A DNA stretch of 64,000 nucleotides. Source: Streptomyces coelicoflavus (GTDB lineage: Bacteria; Actinomycetota; Actinomycetes; Streptomycetales; Streptomycetaceae). The notes under the pieces were generated by a model. That model had not been told where the DNA came from, did not search any database, and saw only the letters and a program-made list of their open reading frames with translations. Positions 46,629-55,158 of this stretch are shown here, one piece after another. The stretch is from contig NZ_BEWB01000010.1 in NCBI RefSeq assembly GCF_003112555.1, forward strand, positions 310,001 through 374,000, written 5' to 3'. The position numbers and the translations under genes were made by a program. Numbering within the stretch: position 1 is the first letter of the stretch; each line of letters starts with the position of its first letter.

Positions 46629-47133
46629 CCTTCTCGAAGGGTGCCGACGACACGCACCGGGGCAGCTCACCACCCTCCGCGGGGCTGCCCATGGCGGCCC
46701 AGCTGTAGCCGAGGCGGTCGTGCCGGCCCAGGTCGTGGACCGTGACCCCGACCCGCCTGCCCTCGGCGCCGGGAAGGTCGGAGTCGGTGATGACGCCGGA
46801 GACGACGGCCACGTCGCCGCCGGTCAGCAGGCAGTCCACGTCGGCCTTGGCCCGCGCCCCCTCGCCGTTGAGGTAGTGGCTGAACTCGAAGGTGCCGGTC
46901 GCCCGGAGCGGGTCGTCGCCGTGCTCGGCGGCCAGGTGGGCGTCGAAGGTGAAGGTGATGTCGTCCCCGGCCGACCGGTACAGCTCGGCCGTGCCGGTCA
47001 GCGCGGCGGCCTCCCTCGGCGGCGGGCCGCCGTGCGGGCCCCCGTGGGGGCCGTCGGCGACGGCCGCTCCCGTGGTGGTGGCGGTGATCAGCAGGGCGGC
47101 GCAGAGCGCGGCGGTCGCGGTACGGCGTTTCAT
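46576..47133 (-). CDS. Secreted protein of unknown function
   Basis: 185 residues. Signal peptide MKRRTATAALCAALLITATTTGAAVA with cleavage near residue 26, then a short HGGPHGGPPP linker and a beta-rich domain (LTGTAELYRSAGDDITFTFDAHL, ATGTFEFSHYLNG, DVDCLLTGGDVAVVSGVIT, CVSSAPFEKV) with two Cys that may pair. It resembles extracellular repeat-containing actinobacterial proteins that I cannot name. ATG at 47133 with GGGAG upstream. Confidence 0.8.
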   Translation of the reverse strand: MKRRTATAALCAALLITATTTGAAVADGPHGGPHGGPPPREAAALTGTAELYRSAGDDITFTFDAHLAAEHGDDPLRATGTFEFSHYLNGEGARAKADVDCLLTGGDVAVVSGVITDSDLPGAEGRRVGVTVHDLGRHDRLGYSWAAMGSPAEGGELPRCVSSAPFEKVKKGTGDFHVVPWQPRL

Positions 47134-47301
47134 GGCGGGTCGTCTCCCAGGGATGCGAAACCGGTGGACCGAACGGTCCCCACTGTTCCGGCGCCGCGCC
47201 CGCGCCACATCGGGCCCGGGTCGAAAGCCGCCTCCGCCGCGCGGCGGGGAGGGACGGCGCGGGCCTGCTCCCCGGGGAGGACGGGGCGCCCGCCCGGGCG
47301 C

Positions 47302-47360
47302 GCAACGAATCGCCGAGGTGTGCCGGACGCACGCAACGATCCGCTCACCGGCGCGCAACG
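47302..47360. promoter_or_regulatory. Phased GCAACG elements upstream of davA
   Basis: GCAACG at 47302, 47333 and 47355 (spacings 31 and 22), each preceded by CGC or ACGC. The same word at 21-30 base spacing lies before the permease gene. Remaining parts of the 307-base divergent gap (47134-47440) show no gene. TTGTCC and TACCGT 18 bases apart (about 47369-47398) could be the promoter. Confidence 0.5.
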
Positions 47361-47440
47361 GGTCCGTCTTGTCCGCCCGAGCCCGCCGACCGTACCGTCT
47401 ATCTGGCCCCCGAACCCCCTTTGACCGGTGAGGATCACGC

Positions 47441-48229
47441 ATGCGCACCGCCCTGCTCCAGAGCTCCGGCCGCCCCGGTTCCGTCGCCGAGAACCTCAAG
47501 GTCCTCGACGAGGCCGCGGGCCGCGCCGCCGCCGCGGGCGCAGCACTGCTCGTCACCTCCGAGCTGTTCCTGACCGGATACGCCATCGGCGACGCCGTCG
47601 ACGCCCTCGCCGAGTCCGCCGACGGGGACTCGGCCGACGCCGTGGCCGAGATCGCCGGCCGGCACGGCCTGGCCGTCGCGTACGGCTACCCCGAGCGGGA
47701 CGGCGAACGCGTCTTCAACTCCCTCCAGCTCGTCGCCGCGGACGGCACCCGGTCGGCGAACTACCGCAAGACCCACCTCTTCGGCTGCTTCGAGCGCGAC
47801 CACTTCACGCCGGGCGAGCAGCCCGTCGTCCAGGCCGGTCTGAACGGCCTCACCGTCGGCCTGATGATCTGCTACGACGTGGAGTTCCCGGAGAACGTCC
47901 GCACCCACGCCCTGGCCGGCACCGACCTGCTGCTCGTCCCGACCGCGCAGATGCACCCGTTCCAGTTCGTCGCCGAGTCCGTCGTGCCGGTGCGGGCCTT
48001 CGAGAACCAGATGTACGTCGCGTACGTCAACCGCGTCGGCCAGGAGGGCGAGTTCGAGTTCGTCGGCCTGTCCGTCCTCGCGGGGCCCGACGGCGTCGCC
48101 CGCGCCCGCGCCGGGCGGGCGGAGGAGCTGATCCTCGCCGACGTCGACCCGGCCCTCCTCGCCGCCTCGCGCGAGGCCAACCCGTACCTGAAGGACCGCC
48201 GCCCCGGCCTCTACGGCGCCCTCGCCTGA
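47441..48229 (+). CDS. davA: Nitrilase-family amidase, 5-aminovaleramidase (DavA) like
   Basis: 262 residues, a complete single nitrilase domain with the triad Glu41 (SELFLTGY), Lys110 (NYRKTHLFG) and Cys144 (MICYDVEFPE). DavA hydrolyses 5-aminovaleramide to 5-aminovalerate. The assignment rests on length and on the adjacent davB-like gene 58 bases downstream; other amide substrates remain possible. ATG at 47441 with GTGAGGATC upstream. Confidence 0.75.
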   Translation: MRTALLQSSGRPGSVAENLKVLDEAAGRAAAAGAALLVTSELFLTGYAIGDAVDALAESADGDSADAVAEIAGRHGLAVAYGYPERDGERVFNSLQLVAADGTRSANYRKTHLFGCFERDHFTPGEQPVVQAGLNGLTVGLMICYDVEFPENVRTHALAGTDLLLVPTAQMHPFQFVAESVVPVRAFENQMYVAYVNRVGQEGEFEFVGLSVLAGPDGVARARAGRAEELILADVDPALLAASREANPYLKDRRPGLYGALA

Positions 48230-48287
48230 GACCCGGAGCCCCGCGCGTCCCGACCCCCGTTCCACCCGTGCAAGGAGTCCGTACCCC

Positions 48288-49985
48288 ATGACGTCCACCG
48301 TGCCCAACGCGATCGAGCACGCAGACGAGCAGCAGCCGCCGATCACCATGTTCGGGCCGGACTTCCCGTACGCGTACGACGACTTCCTCGCCCACCCCGC
48401 CGGGCTCGGCCAGATACCCGCCACCGAGCACGGCGCCGAGGTCGCCGTCATCGGCGGCGGCCTGTCCGGCATCGTGGCCGCCTACGAGCTGATGAAGATG
48501 GGCCTCAAGCCCGTCGTCTACGAGGCCGACCGGATCGGCGGCCGGCTGCGCACCGTCGGCTTCGACGGCTGCGACCCCTCGCTGACCGCCGAGATGGGCG
48601 CGATGCGCTTCCCGCCGTCCTCCACCGCCCTCCAGCACTACATCGACCTGGTGGACCTCGAGACCCGGGCCTTCCCCAACCCGCTGGCCGAGGCGACCCC
48701 CTCGACCGTCGTCGACCTCAAGGGCGAGTCGCACTACGCCGAGACCCTCGACGACCTGCCGCAGGTCTACCGGGACGTGGCCGACGCCTGGGCGAAGTGC
48801 CTGGAGGAGGGCGCCGACTTCTCCGACATGAACCGCGCCCTGCGCGAGCGCGACGTCCCCCGCATCCGCGAGATCTGGGCGAAGCTGGTCGAGAAGTTCG
48901 ACAACCAGACCTTCTACGGCTTCCTGTGCGACTCGGAGGCCTTCAAGTCCTTCCGGCACCGCGAGATCTTCGGCCAGGTCGGCTTCGGCACCGGCGGCTG
49001 GGACACCGACTTCCCCAACTCCATCCTGGAGATCCTCCGCGTCGTCTACACCGAGGCCGACGACCACCACCGCGGCATCGTCGGCGGCTCCCAGCAGCTG
49101 CCGCTGCGGCTCTGGGAACGCGAGCCGGAGAAGATCGTCCACTGGCCGTACGGCACCTCGCTGAAGACCCTGCACCCGGACGGCGAACCCCGCCCGGCGG
49201 TGACCCGGCTGAACCGCACCGCCGGCAACCGCATCACCGTGACCGACGCCGACGGCGACATCCGCACCTACCGGGCGGCGATCTTCACCGCCCAGTCCTG
49301 GATGCTGCTCTCGAAGATCGCCTGCGACGACTCGCTCTTCCCGATCGACCACTGGACCGCGATCGAGCGGACCCACTACATGGAGAGCTCCAAGCTCTTC
49401 GTGCCCGTCGACCGGCCGTTCTGGCTGGACAAGGACGAGCACACGGGCCGGGACGTCATGTCGATGACGCTCACCGACCGGATGACCCGCGGCACCTACC
49501 TCCTCGACGACGGCCCGGACAAGCCCGCCGTCATCTGCCTCTCCTACACCTGGTGCGACGACAGCCTGAAGTGGCTGCCGCTGTCCGCGAACGAGCGGAT
49601 GGAGGTCATGCTGAAGTCGCTCGGCGAGATCTACCCGAAGGTCGACATCAGGAAGCACGTCATCGGCAACCCGGTGACGGTCTCCTGGGAGAACGAGCCC
49701 TACTTCATGGGCGCGTTCAAGGCCAACCTGCCCGGCCACTACCGCTACCAGCGGCGCCTGTTCACCCACTTCATGCAGGAGGAGCTGCCGGAGGACAAGC
49801 GGGGCATCTTCCTCGCCGGCGACGACATCTCCTGGACGGCCGGCTGGGCCGAGGGGGCCGTCCAGACAGCGCTCAACGCGGTCTGGGGCGTCATGCACCA
49901 CTTCGGCGGGCAGACCGACACGACCAACCCCGGCCCGGGCGACCTGTACGAGGAGATCGCGCCGGTGGAACTCCCGGAGGACTAG
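48288..49985 (+). CDS. davB: Flavin amine oxidase family, L-lysine 2-monooxygenase (DavB) like
   Basis: 565 residues. FAD-binding VAVIGGGLSGIVAAYELMK at about 52-70 and the C-terminal GIFLAGDDISWTAGWAEGAVQTALNAVWGVM. The N-terminal ITMFGPDFPYAYDDFLAHPAGLG and the FGQVGFGTGGWDTDFPNSILEI and SMTLTDRMTRGTYL segments match what I remember of Pseudomonas DavB, which oxidatively decarboxylates lysine to 5-aminovaleramide. Related tryptophan or phenylalanine monooxygenases are the main alternative, but the nitrilase partner favours lysine. AAGGAG lies 11 bases before the ATG. Confidence 0.8.
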   Translation: MTSTVPNAIEHADEQQPPITMFGPDFPYAYDDFLAHPAGLGQIPATEHGAEVAVIGGGLSGIVAAYELMKMGLKPVVYEADRIGGRLRTVGFDGCDPSLTAEMGAMRFPPSSTALQHYIDLVDLETRAFPNPLAEATPSTVVDLKGESHYAETLDDLPQVYRDVADAWAKCLEEGADFSDMNRALRERDVPRIREIWAKLVEKFDNQTFYGFLCDSEAFKSFRHREIFGQVGFGTGGWDTDFPNSILEILRVVYTEADDHHRGIVGGSQQLPLRLWEREPEKIVHWPYGTSLKTLHPDGEPRPAVTRLNRTAGNRITVTDADGDIRTYRAAIFTAQSWMLLSKIACDDSLFPIDHWTAIERTHYMESSKLFVPVDRPFWLDKDEHTGRDVMSMTLTDRMTRGTYLLDDGPDKPAVICLSYTWCDDSLKWLPLSANERMEVMLKSLGEIYPKVDIRKHVIGNPVTVSWENEPYFMGAFKANLPGHYRYQRRLFTHFMQEELPEDKRGIFLAGDDISWTAGWAEGAVQTALNAVWGVMHHFGGQTDTTNPGPGDLYEEIAPVELPED

Positions 49986-50004
49986 GGGTTCCCGGCGCGG
50001 GACC

Positions 50005-50937
50005 TCAGATCCCGGCCGCCCGGGCCTTCTCGTAGATCCGGGCGGCGACGTCCTTGAGTTCCCCGGCGTCGCGCGTGGTGCTCTGCACGTCGACGAGGAT
50101 CTCGTCGAAACCGATCTCGGCGTGCGCGGCCAGGTCCTCGACGATCTGGTCGACACCGCCCTGGAAGGGGCGGCGGCCGGAGCCCTCGTGGTTCTTCACG
50201 CTGTAGCGGGTGTTGACCCGCAGCACCGTCCGGAGGGGCTTCGTGCGGCCCCGCTCGGCGGCCAGGTCCCGCAGCCGCCGCCACTGCTCGGCGACCGTCT
50301 CGGCACCGATGCCGGTCGGCAGCCAGCCGTCGGCGTGGTCGACCAGGCGGCGCCGGGCCCGGCCGCTGTCGCCCGCCGCCAGCAGGACCGGGATCGGCCG
50401 GGCCGGTTTGGGGCCGACCACGGCGGACGCGATCTTCGTGACCTCTCCGTCGTACACCACCGGGTCCGGGCCCCACACCGCGCGGCACACCCCGATCAAC
50501 TCGTCCAGGGCGGCACCGCGCTCGGCGAACGGCCGCACGGACGCCGCCGCGTACTCGGCGCGGGACCAGCCGGTGCCGAAGCCCGCCAGCACCCGGCCGC
50601 CGCTCGCCGCGTCCAGCGTGGCCAGGGCCCTCGCCAGCTGGAAGGGGACGTGCAGCGGGGCGACCAGGACGCTCGTGCCGAGCCGGGCCCGTTCGGTGAC
50701 CGCGGCGGCCAGGGCGAGGGTGACCAGCGGTTCCGCCACGCTCCGGTACGTGTCCGGCCAGGGCAGGCCCTCGATGCCGTACAGCCCCTCGGCGGCGGGC
50801 TCGGGGAACAGGGCGCGCTCGAACACCCACAGGCTCTCGTAGCCCATCCGCTCCGCCGCGCGCGCCACGTCGGGGACGTCCTTGCCGATGTCGTACTGCC
50901 GCATCTGGGGGAGGCCGAGTCCGAGCCGGGTCGTCAT
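50005..50937 (-). CDS. LLM-class (luciferase-like, probably F420-dependent) oxidoreductase
   Basis: 310 residues. TIM-barrel bacterial luciferase fold: LGLGLPQMRQYDIGKDVPDVARAAERMGYESLWVFE, ERARLGTSVLVAPLHVPFQLARALATLDAASGGRVLAGFGTGW, and PIPVLLAAGDSGRARRRLVDHADGWLP. In actinobacteria most use coenzyme F420. ATG at 50937 with AAGGAG upstream. It converges on davB with a 19-base gap. Substrate unknown. Confidence 0.88.
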   Translation of the reverse strand: MTTRLGLGLPQMRQYDIGKDVPDVARAAERMGYESLWVFERALFPEPAAEGLYGIEGLPWPDTYRSVAEPLVTLALAAAVTERARLGTSVLVAPLHVPFQLARALATLDAASGGRVLAGFGTGWSRAEYAAASVRPFAERGAALDELIGVCRAVWGPDPVVYDGEVTKIASAVVGPKPARPIPVLLAAGDSGRARRRLVDHADGWLPTGIGAETVAEQWRRLRDLAAERGRTKPLRTVLRVNTRYSVKNHEGSGRRPFQGGVDQIVEDLAAHAEIGFDEILVDVQSTTRDAGELKDVAARIYEKARAAGI

Positions 50938-51067
50938 GCCGGGGTGCTCCTTCGCCGTCGGGGTGCGATGCCGCCCATGGTCCGCATGCTGCGCATGGTT
51001 CCAACCGGGTTCAACGTACAGCGATCGCGGGGGAGTTCCGGGAGCGCACGCCGTCGCACCGGCCGGA

Positions 51068-51763
51068 TCAGTCCCGCAGCGGCGTGAGCAGCATGCGGCC
51101 CGCGAAGCCCACCGCGGCGTCCAGCCGGACGGTGAACTCCCCGGCGACGTCCGGCAGCCGGCGCAGCGCCCACAGCGCGCGGGCCGCCGCCCAGGTGGCC
51201 TCACGGGCGCGCTCCAGGCTCCACGAGCCGAGCAGGTGGGTCAGCGGGTCGGCGATCTGAAGGAGGTCGGGTCCCGGCATCAGCTCGTCGCGGATGCGCT
51301 CCTCCAGCGAGACGAGGAGATCACCCACGCGATCGAACTCGTCCTCCAGGTCGACGGGTTCGCAGCCGAGCGTACGACAGGTGTCCACCACGGCCAGCGC
51401 GAGATCGTGGCCGATGTGCGCGTTGATGCCCGCCAGCGCGAACTGCAGCGGCCGTACCCCGGGATGGCGGCGGAGCTGGAACAGGGGGCGCCAGCACGCG
51501 GGCGGACGGCGGTCCTCCTGCGCCGCGTCCACGGCGGCCAGATAACGCTCCGCGAACCGCACGTCCAGCGCCGTAGCCGCCCGCGCGTCCGGGAACCGGC
51601 CGCCGTCGATGTGGCGGTCCACGGCCTCCGTGACGGCCAGGTAGACACGGTTGAACACCGCCAGACCGTCGCGGGCCGGCAGCGCCGAGTCGAGGGCGCG
51701 CATCCGGAACAGCACGGTGTCCACCGACGAGGCGGCCGTCGGGACTTGCTCGCAGTGCGCCAT
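51068..51763 (-). CDS. DUF5995 family protein
   Basis: 231 residues, helical, no signal peptide. The pattern LAVFNRVYLAVTEAVDRHI, FPDARAATALDVRFAERYL, RPLQFALAGINAHIGHDLALAVV is that of a streptomycete protein family that I recall as DUF5995; His-rich stretches suggest a possible metal site. Function unknown. Divergent from the cellulase gene 101 bases away. Confidence 0.8.
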   Translation of the reverse strand: MAHCEQVPTAASSVDTVLFRMRALDSALPARDGLAVFNRVYLAVTEAVDRHIDGGRFPDARAATALDVRFAERYLAAVDAAQEDRRPPACWRPLFQLRRHPGVRPLQFALAGINAHIGHDLALAVVDTCRTLGCEPVDLEDEFDRVGDLLVSLEERIRDELMPGPDLLQIADPLTHLLGSWSLERAREATWAAARALWALRRLPDVAGEFTVRLDAAVGFAGRMLLTPLRD

Positions 51764-51864
51764 GGCGGCAGCGTCGCAGCTTTAGGCTGACGGCAGTGCC
51801 GGCGGGCCCGACGCTTCCCCAGAACGGGGGAACGCGCCCGCCGCGCGGGGGAGGGGGACCGTAC

Positions 51865-53073
51865 GTGTCAGGCCTTCGTGCCCGGCGTCCGGCCGCTCGC
51901 AGGGCCGAGCGCAGGCGCGCCGTCGGGCGCGGTGCGATGGTCGCGGCGGCGTCCGTCGTCGTCGCGGTGGGCACCGCCACCGGCATGCTCACCGCGCCCG
52001 GCGACGAGGACGGCGACGGTGCCGACGTCGCCCACCCGCAGGTGACCCACTCCGTGCGCCCGGACACCCCGCCCGCCCCGCCGTCCCCGCCCCCGTCCCC
52101 GTCGGCGGTGCCGTCGCGTTCCGCGTCGTCGTCCCCGGCCACCGGGAGGCCCGCTCCCGACCCGTCGCCGAAGCGGGTCTCCGAGAAGGAGAAACCTCCG
52201 CCCACCGCCGCCACCCGCCTCTACCGGCACGCCGACTCGCAGGTCCTCGACTGGGTCCGGGCCCACCCCGACGACCCGCGCCGGGACGTCATCGCGTCGC
52301 GGATCGCCGACCACCCGGCGGCCGTCTGGTTCGCCGACCACACCCCGGCCACCATCACCGCGAGGGTCCGCGCCGTCACCTCCGCGGGTGCCGCCCAGGG
52401 CCGGGTGCCGGTCCTCGTGCCGTACGCGATACCCGACCGCGACTGCGGCGGCCACTCCGAGGGCGGCGCGCCCGACCTGGACGCCTACGACGCCTGGATC
52501 GACCGGTTCGCCGCCGGGCTCGGCTCCGGCGAGGTGATCGTCGTACTGGAACCCGACTCGGTCGCCCAGTCCGAGTGCCTGTCCGCCGGCGACCGCGCCG
52601 ACCGCTTCGCCTCCCTGGCCCGGGCCGGCCGGGTGCTGAAGGACGCCGGTCCCCGCGCCCGGGTCTACTACGACGCCGGCCACTCCGGCTGGCACGCGCC
52701 CGCCAAGCAGGCGGGCTGGCTGAAACAGGCCGGCGCCGCCTCGGCCGACTCCTCCGACGGCGTCTTCAGCAACGTCTCCAACTTCCACGCCACCGCCGAC
52801 GAGATCGCCTACGACCGCGCCGTCCTCGACGCCCTCGGCGGCCCGGCGACCCTCGGCGCCGTCATCGACACCAGCCGCAACGGCAACGGCGCCCCGCCCG
52901 ACGGCGAGTGGTGCGACCCGGCCGGCCGCAGGATCGGCCGCGCACCGACCCTGAGCACCGGCATGGGGCGCATCGACGCCTACCTGTGGGTCAAGCTCCC
53001 GGGGGAGTCCGACGGCTGCAAGGGCGAACCGGGCACGTTCACCCCGTCGTACGCCTACGACTTGGCGCGCTGA
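51865..53073 (+). CDS. Glycoside hydrolase family 6 endoglucanase, secreted
   Basis: 402 residues. A basic N-terminus (RRPAARRAERRRAVGRG) and hydrophobic core (about 23-45) form a signal peptide or anchor; a Pro/Ser-rich linker spans about 55-120. The catalytic domain has the GH6 signatures VPYAIPDRDCGGHSEGG (catalytic acid Asp) and VIVVLEPDSVAQ, plus DTSRNGNG and the C-terminal LWVKLPGESDGCKG. It cleaves beta-1,4-glucan. GTG 51865 is preferred to GTG 51796 because the strong GGGAGGGGGA stands before it. The last 19 bases overlap the convergent permease. Confidence 0.9.
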   Translation: MSGLRARRPAARRAERRRAVGRGAMVAAASVVVAVGTATGMLTAPGDEDGDGADVAHPQVTHSVRPDTPPAPPSPPPSPSAVPSRSASSSPATGRPAPDPSPKRVSEKEKPPPTAATRLYRHADSQVLDWVRAHPDDPRRDVIASRIADHPAAVWFADHTPATITARVRAVTSAGAAQGRVPVLVPYAIPDRDCGGHSEGGAPDLDAYDAWIDRFAAGLGSGEVIVVLEPDSVAQSECLSAGDRADRFASLARAGRVLKDAGPRARVYYDAGHSGWHAPAKQAGWLKQAGAASADSSDGVFSNVSNFHATADEIAYDRAVLDALGGPATLGAVIDTSRNGNGAPPDGEWCDPAGRRIGRAPTLSTGMGRIDAYLWVKLPGESDGCKGEPGTFTPSYAYDLAR

Positions 53074-54473
53074 CCCCCGCCGCCGTCACCGCCGGGTCCG
53101 GTCTTCTCGTCGTACGACGACGTGCCCTCGTCGAGCAGCGGCTGCTGGGTCTTGAGGTGGGCCGGGGCGAAGGCGCGCAGCGCGTGGTAGCCGGTGATGA
53201 CGACCAGGGTGCCGAGCGCGATGCCGCTGAGGGAGAAGGTGTCGGTGAACTCCATGCTGACGTTGCCGACGCCGATGATGATGCCCGCGGCGGCCGGCAC
53301 CAGGTTCAGCGGGTTGCGCATGTCCACCTTGGCGTTGATCCAGATCTGCGCGCCGAGGAGGCCGATCATGCCGTAGAGGATGACGGTGATGCCGCCGAGC
53401 ACGCCGCCCGGGATCGCGGCCACGACCGCGCCGAACTTCGGGCAGAGGCCGAAGAGCAGCGCGAAGCCCGCCGCGGCCCAGTAGGCGGCCGTCGAGTAGA
53501 CCCGGGTCGCGGCCATCACGCCGATGTTCTCGGAGTACGTGGTGTTGGGCGGCCCGCCGACCGCGGTGGAGAGCACCGAGCCGATGCCGTCGGCCGAGAT
53601 CGCCGTGCCCAGCTTGTCGTCCAGGTTGTCGCCGGTCATCTCGCCGACCGCCTTGACGTGTCCGGCGTTCTCCGCGATCAGGGCGATGACGACGGGGAGG
53701 GCGACCAGGATCGCCGACCACTCGAAGCTCGGCCCGTGGAACGACGGCAGCCCGATCCAGTCGGCCTGACCCACCGCGGAGAAGTCCAGCCGCCAGTGGT
53801 CGGTCAGCTTGCCGCCGCCGTCCACCGAGTGGATCTTCCCGAAGATCCGGTCGAGCGCCCAGGACAGGACGTACCCGAAGACCAGTCCCAGGAAGATCGC
53901 GATCCGGGACCAGAAGCCGCGCAGGCACACCACGGCCAGACCGGTGAACAGCATCACGAACAGCGCCGTCCACTGGTCCTGCGGCCAGTAGGTGGAGGCG
54001 GTGACCGGGGCCAGGTTGAAGCCGATCAGCATCACCACCGCGCCGGTGACGACCGGCGGCATCGCGGCATGGATGATCCGCGCCCCGAAGCGCTGCACGG
54101 CGAGTCCCACCAGGAACAGCGCGACGCCGACGACGAGGACCGCGCCGGTCACCGTGGCGCTGGTGCCGCCCTGCGCCCGGATCACCGCGGCGACGCCGAC
54201 GAAGGAGAGCGAGCAGCCGAGGTAGCTGGGCACCCGGCCGCGGGTGGCGAGCAGGAAGATGACGGTCGCCACGCCCGACATCATGATCGCGAGGTTGGGG
54301 TCGAGGCCCATCAGGACCGGAGCCACGAAGGACGCCCCGAACATGGCCACCACGTGCTGGGCGCCGAGCCCGGCCGTGCGGGGCCAGGAGAGCCGTTCGT
54401 CGGGGCGGACCACCGCTCCGGGGGCGGGTACCTTCCCGTCCCCGTGCAGTTTCCAGCGCACGCCGAGGTCCAT
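53055..54473 (-). CDS. NCS2 family nucleobase (uracil/xanthine) permease
   Basis: 472 residues, 14 predicted helices. Features: GLGAQHVVAMFGASFVAPVLMG in helix 1, the substrate-site Glu in ALIAENAGHVKAVGEMTG and the GIGSVLSTAVGGPPNTTYSENIGV segment, all typical of uracil permeases (UraA type). ATG at 54473 gives MDLGVRWKLHGDG; the ribosome-binding site is weak. Probably uracil uptake; xanthine is possible. Confidence 0.9.
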   Translation of the reverse strand: MDLGVRWKLHGDGKVPAPGAVVRPDERLSWPRTAGLGAQHVVAMFGASFVAPVLMGLDPNLAIMMSGVATVIFLLATRGRVPSYLGCSLSFVGVAAVIRAQGGTSATVTGAVLVVGVALFLVGLAVQRFGARIIHAAMPPVVTGAVVMLIGFNLAPVTASTYWPQDQWTALFVMLFTGLAVVCLRGFWSRIAIFLGLVFGYVLSWALDRIFGKIHSVDGGGKLTDHWRLDFSAVGQADWIGLPSFHGPSFEWSAILVALPVVIALIAENAGHVKAVGEMTGDNLDDKLGTAISADGIGSVLSTAVGGPPNTTYSENIGVMAATRVYSTAAYWAAAGFALLFGLCPKFGAVVAAIPGGVLGGITVILYGMIGLLGAQIWINAKVDMRNPLNLVPAAAGIIIGVGNVSMEFTDTFSLSGIALGTLVVITGYHALRAFAPAHLKTQQPLLDEGTSSYDEKTGPGGDGGGGQRAKS

Positions 54474-54699
54474 GGTGAGGTTTCGCTTTCTCTGTACGTG
54501 AGGACTGTCCGGACCATTGTCGGGGGTGCCCGCCCGTGCGCTTGACCTGCACCCTTCCCCGGGGGGTGTCCTGAGCATCCGCTTAGGATGAGGGGGACCG
54601 CCGTACGGACCCGGCACGAACCCCGTACGAACCCCCGTACGAGCCCCCCGTGCGAACCGCCGCACGCCGCACAGCCGAGCACGACCAGGAGTCCCGCCC

Positions 54700-55158
54700 G
54701 TGACCGCCGAAGCACCCACCGCACCCGCCCTGTCCCACGGCCTGCTCGTCCCCGTCACCGTCCACTTCGACGACCTGGACGCGCTCGGGCTGCTGCACAA
54801 CGCCCGCTACCCGGTGCTGGTCGAGCGGGCCTGGACCGAGCTGTGGGCCGGGTACGGCTTCCGGTTCGAGGGCGACTGGGAGGCTGCCGGCGACGCCTGC
54901 AACGCGGTCAAGGAGCTGACGATCGGCTACCAGGCGCCGGTCACCCGGCCCGGCGCCTACGCCGTCCACCTGTGGCTGGACCGGCTGGGCACCACCGGGC
55001 TGACCTACGGGTTCCGGTTCTGCTCGGCGGACGGCGCCACCACCTACGCCCGCGGCACCCGGGTGCTGGTCCGGCTGGACTCCCGGACGCTGCGCCCGGC
55101 GCCGTGGAGCGAGGCGTTCAGGACTGCCGGCCGGGCACTTCTGCGGCCGGCGGACTGA
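54700..55158 (+). CDS. Hotdog-fold acyl-CoA thioesterase (YbgC/4HBT-like)
   Basis: 152 residues. The active-site segment VTVHFDDLDALGLLHNARYPVLVERAW carries the Asp of the 4HBT type. GTG at 54700 with AGGAG upstream. Divergent from the permease. The 3' 41 bases overlap the convergent MFS gene. Substrate unknown. Confidence 0.85.
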   Translation: MTAEAPTAPALSHGLLVPVTVHFDDLDALGLLHNARYPVLVERAWTELWAGYGFRFEGDWEAAGDACNAVKELTIGYQAPVTRPGAYAVHLWLDRLGTTGLTYGFRFCSADGATTYARGTRVLVRLDSRTLRPAPWSEAFRTAGRALLRPAD

